A DNA stretch of 7,563 bases, taken from an uncultured Loktanella sp. (GTDB lineage: Bacteria; Pseudomonadota; Alphaproteobacteria; Rhodobacterales; Rhodobacteraceae). Positions 5,835-7,563 of this stretch are shown here, piece by piece. The number at the start of each line of letters is the position of its first letter. The stretch's first letter is position 1. The notes under the pieces were generated by a model, which searched no databases, was not told where the DNA came from, and was given only the letters and a program-made list of their open reading frames with translations. Where the stretch lies: contig CAJXTP010000143.1 in assembly GCA_913061335.1 (NCBI GenBank), forward strand, positions 1-7,563. The letters are read 5' to 3'. A program made the translations under genes and the position numbers.

Positions 5835-5925
5835 TATCTTTGCGGTTGGGTTGATTTGCCTTTTGGCGGCCTGTGGCGCGAATGGTGAACCGTTGACGCC
5901 TGAAACCACGGGTATAGCGCTGTGA
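5827..5925 (+). CDS. Small LptM/LppL-like lipoprotein
   Basis: A 32-residue lipoprotein precursor, easily missed by length filters. It begins MRNIFAVGLICLLAAC, with one basic residue, a hydrophobic core and a lipobox LAAC whose Cys16 would be lipidated. The mature part is only 17 residues, starting CGANGEPLTP. That fits the C-G-x-x-G-x-P-L-x-P pattern of the small lipoproteins found beside lysA or dapF in Proteobacteria: LppL in Pseudomonas, and YifL, renamed LptM, in E. coli, where LptM assists the outer-membrane LPS translocon. ATG 5827 overlaps the end of argH by eight bases, with AAAGG a short distance upstream. Its TGA (5923-5925) overlaps the GTG start of the DUF2834 gene. The lipoprotein call is strong; equivalence to LptM rests on motif and neighbourhood and is inference. 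Confidence 0.85.
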   Translation: MRNIFAVGLICLLAACGANGEPLTPETTGIAL

Positions 5926-6233
5926 TCCGCTGGGTATATCTGGGGCTCGCTGTTTGGGGTGCCATTCATCCGATGTATTATTTCATCAGCTGGTTTGCTG
6001 ATAACGGTGTCAGTCTTAGCAAGATGGTGGATGCGTGGCACGTGAATGCTGCGACGTCTGGTCTGGTGTGGGATCTGACGATTGCTGCGATTGCGCTAAC
6101 GGTGTTCATCGTGTCCGAGGTGGCTGTGCGCCGCAATTGGATCGCGCTGATCGCCATTCCGGCCACGTTTGGCATTGGCGTAAGCTGCGGTTTGCCGTTG
6201 TATTTGTATTTGCGGTCGCGCCCAGTGACCTAA
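5922..6233 (+). CDS. DUF2834 small integral membrane protein
   Basis: A 103-residue membrane protein of the DUF2834 family, function unknown. Three hydrophobic segments are visible: about residues 4-25 (VYLGLAVWGAIHPMYYFISWF), 48-66 (LVWDLTIAAIALTVFIVSE) and 73-97 (WIALIAIPATFGIGVSCGLPLYLYL). The segment D-L-x5-LTVFIVSE followed by basic residues, and the closing GVSxGLPLYLYLR, are as I remember the family. The start is GTG at 5922, overlapping the lipoprotein stop by four bases (GTGA), which suggests translational coupling to the lipoprotein and argH. The product would lie in the inner membrane with the Arg-rich loop (70-71) probably cytoplasmic. Family assignment is from recalled sequence style. 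It sits where argH-lppL-lysA would otherwise be contiguous. Confidence 0.82.
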   Translation: MIRWVYLGLAVWGAIHPMYYFISWFADNGVSLSKMVDAWHVNAATSGLVWDLTIAAIALTVFIVSEVAVRRNWIALIAIPATFGIGVSCGLPLYLYLRSRPVT

Positions 6234-6249
6234 TGCAGAACAAGGGTTG

Positions 6250-6294
6250 GGGTTTTCGGTTGATCTGATATGTCCCTCAGGAACGGGTTTTCGG
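6250..6294 (+). repeat. Direct repeat GGGTTTTCGG upstream of lysA
   Basis: Two identical 10-base copies lie at 6250-6259 and 6285-6294, 35 bases apart start to start, within the 71-bp gap before lysA. Both are followed closely by GAT (GGGTTTTCGGTTGAT and GGGTTTTCGGGGAT). The second copy overlaps the probable ribosome binding site. No hairpin or clear promoter was seen here. It may be a regulatory pair or chance. Confidence 0.35.
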
Positions 6295-6304
6295 GGATTT
6301 CGGC

Positions 6305-7563
6305 ATGGACCATTTTTTATATCGTGACGGGCAATTGTTTGCAGAGGATGTGCCTTTGGCGCAGATCGCTGAGGCCGTTGGTACGCCGTTTTATGTGTAT
6401 TCTACGGCGACGTTGACCCGCCACTTTAAGCTGTTTGACGACGCTTTGGGTGGCATGCCGCATTTGATTTGCTTTGCGATGAAGTCGTTGTCCAACCAAG
6501 CCGTGTTGCGTGTTTTGGCCCAAGCGGGCGCTGGCATGGATGTGGTGTCCGAGGGTGAATATCGTCGTGCCCGCGCCGCTGGTGTGTCTGGCGACAAGAT
6601 CGTGTTTTCGGGGATCGGTAAGACGGCGGGCGAGATGCGTGTCGCGTTGCAAGGTGGCATTCGTCAGTTCAACGTTGAGAGCGAGCCGGAGATGGTGGTG
6701 CTGTCGCGTGTTGCGCTTGAATTGGGCGTCGTTGCCCCGATTACCATTCGCGTGAACCCTGATGTTGATGCCAAGACACATGCCAAGATTGCCACGGGCA
6801 AATCCGAGAACAAATTTGGTATCCCGATTAGTCGCGCCCGTGATGTGTATAAAATGGCTGCTGATCTGGCGGGCCTAAAAGTTGTTGGCATTGATGTGCA
6901 TATTGGATCGCAGCTGACAGAGTTGGCCCCGTTTGAGGCGGCTTATCTGAAGGTTGCTGATCTGGTCGCTGAACTGCGCGCTGATGGTCATACGATTGAT
7001 CGTTTGGACTTGGGTGGCGGTTTGGGCATTCCATATACGCGGTCAAATGAGGCCCCCCCGTTGCCAACAGAATACGGTGCGATGATCCAAAATACCGTGG
7101 GTCATTTGGGCTGCGAGATTGAGATTGAACCGGGGCGTTTGATTGCGGGTAATGCCGGTCTGCTGGTGTCGGAAGTGATTTACGTCAAGCAAGGTGAGGA
7201 CCGTGAATTTCTGATCGTTGATGCTGCGATGAACGATTTGATCCGCCCTGCAATGTATGATGCGCACCATGATATTGTGCCGCTGATCGAGGCCGTGCCG
7301 GGCAATGAGCCTGCGACATACGATGTGGTCGGTCCTATTTGCGAAAGTGGTGACACCTTTGCCAAGGGCCGCGAGATGCCTGAAATGAAGGCCGGTGACC
7401 GCGTCGCGTTCCGGTCGGCTGGCGCCTATGGTGCTGTGATGTCGTCGGAGTATAATTCGCGCCCGATGATCCCTGAGGTGCTGGTTCACGGCGATCAATT
7501 TGCAGTTATCCGCGCACGCCCTACCTATGAAGAGATGATCGCGCGCGATACCATACCTGAATG
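6305..7563 (+). CDS. lysA: Diaminopimelate decarboxylase, last few codons missing
   Basis: A PLP enzyme that decarboxylates meso-diaminopimelate to L-lysine, the last step of lysine synthesis, in the cytoplasm. From ATG 6305, 419 codons plus two bases are visible with no stop. The alanine-racemase-type barrel carries the PLP lysine in FAMKSLSN (K60), HIGSQ (199-203), the phosphate-binding GGGLGIPY (237-244) and EPGR (275-278). The C-terminal domain carries DAAMNDLIRPAMYDAHH (306-322), the catalytic CESGD (346-350) and SAGAYGAVMSSEYN (371-384). The sequence breaks off after ARDTIPE followed by TG. Homologues I recall end about two residues later (IPEWL or similar), so the gene is nearly complete and the truncation is the window edge. 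GGGGA (6293-6297) seven bases upstream is a modest ribosome binding site. A 71-bp gap separates it from the DUF2834 gene. Confidence 0.97.
   Translation, partial: MDHFLYRDGQLFAEDVPLAQIAEAVGTPFYVYSTATLTRHFKLFDDALGGMPHLICFAMKSLSNQAVLRVLAQAGAGMDVVSEGEYRRARAAGVSGDKIVFSGIGKTAGEMRVALQGGIRQFNVESEPEMVVLSRVALELGVVAPITIRVNPDVDAKTHAKIATGKSENKFGIPISRARDVYKMAADLAGLKVVGIDVHIGSQLTELAPFEAAYLKVADLVAELRADGHTIDRLDLGGGLGIPYTRSNEAPPLPTEYGAMIQNTVGHLGCEIEIEPGRLIAGNAGLLVSEVIYVKQGEDREFLIVDAAMNDLIRPAMYDAHHDIVPLIEAVPGNEPATYDVVGPICESGDTFAKGREMPEMKAGDRVAFRSAGAYGAVMSSEYNSRPMIPEVLVHGDQFAVIRARPTYEEMIARDTIPE

Noticed and set aside
5274..6041. 255-residue minus-strand ORF
   Set aside because: It runs antisense to argH and the two small genes after it, has low-complexity basic composition, and conflicts with an unambiguous argH.

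Overview
This window is a chromosomal housekeeping segment from an alphaproteobacterium, most likely a marine member of the Rhodobacteraceae (Roseobacter group). The assignment rests on protein sequence style (PyrB, family-4 uracil-DNA glycosylase, MoaB, YqgE, ArgH, LysA) and on the gene order argH - small lipoprotein - DUF2834 - lysA. It is from recall of these families, not from a search. Gene density is high and intergenic gaps are short. I see no rRNA, tRNA, CRISPR array, insertion sequence or prophage gene.

The first 46 bases are not genomic. They read as the end of an Illumina P7 primer, an 8-base i7 index matching N707, the Nextera read-2 adapter and the 19-bp Tn5 mosaic end. Genomic sequence begins at base 47. 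The window looks like a draft contig whose left end carries untrimmed adapter and whose right end stops a few codons before the end of lysA.

Layout: pyrB (minus, 47-934) lacks its C-terminus because the insert ends there. Divergent from it, a family-4-like uracil-DNA glycosylase (1036-1815) and moaB (1817-2359) form a tight plus-strand pair. moaB abuts, stop codon to stop codon, a minus-strand gene for an exported stand-alone DsbD N-terminal-domain protein (2360-3142). Divergent from that is yqgE/algH (3249-3818). It converges on a minus-strand TlpA-like periplasmic thioredoxin (3868-4425), with a 49-bp A+T-rich spacer holding an imperfect 11-bp tandem repeat. The tlpA-like gene is divergent from argH (4443-5834) with only 17 bp between start codons. 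argH overlaps a 32-residue lipoprotein gene of the LptM/LppL type (5827-5925), which overlaps a DUF2834 membrane protein gene (5922-6233). After a 71-bp gap comes lysA (6305 to the window end).

Functions: arginine synthesis (last step), lysine synthesis (last step) and pyrimidine synthesis (committed step) are represented. So are base-excision repair, molybdenum cofactor synthesis, and two periplasmic thiol-redox proteins that could act together. I found no convincing undescribed multi-gene system. The points most worth a second look are the adapter, the altered active-site motifs of the glycosylase, the LptM-like lipoprotein beside lysA, the 17-bp tlpA/argH divergent junction with a promoter-like sequence inside the tlpA signal-peptide codons, and the 11-bp tandem repeat.
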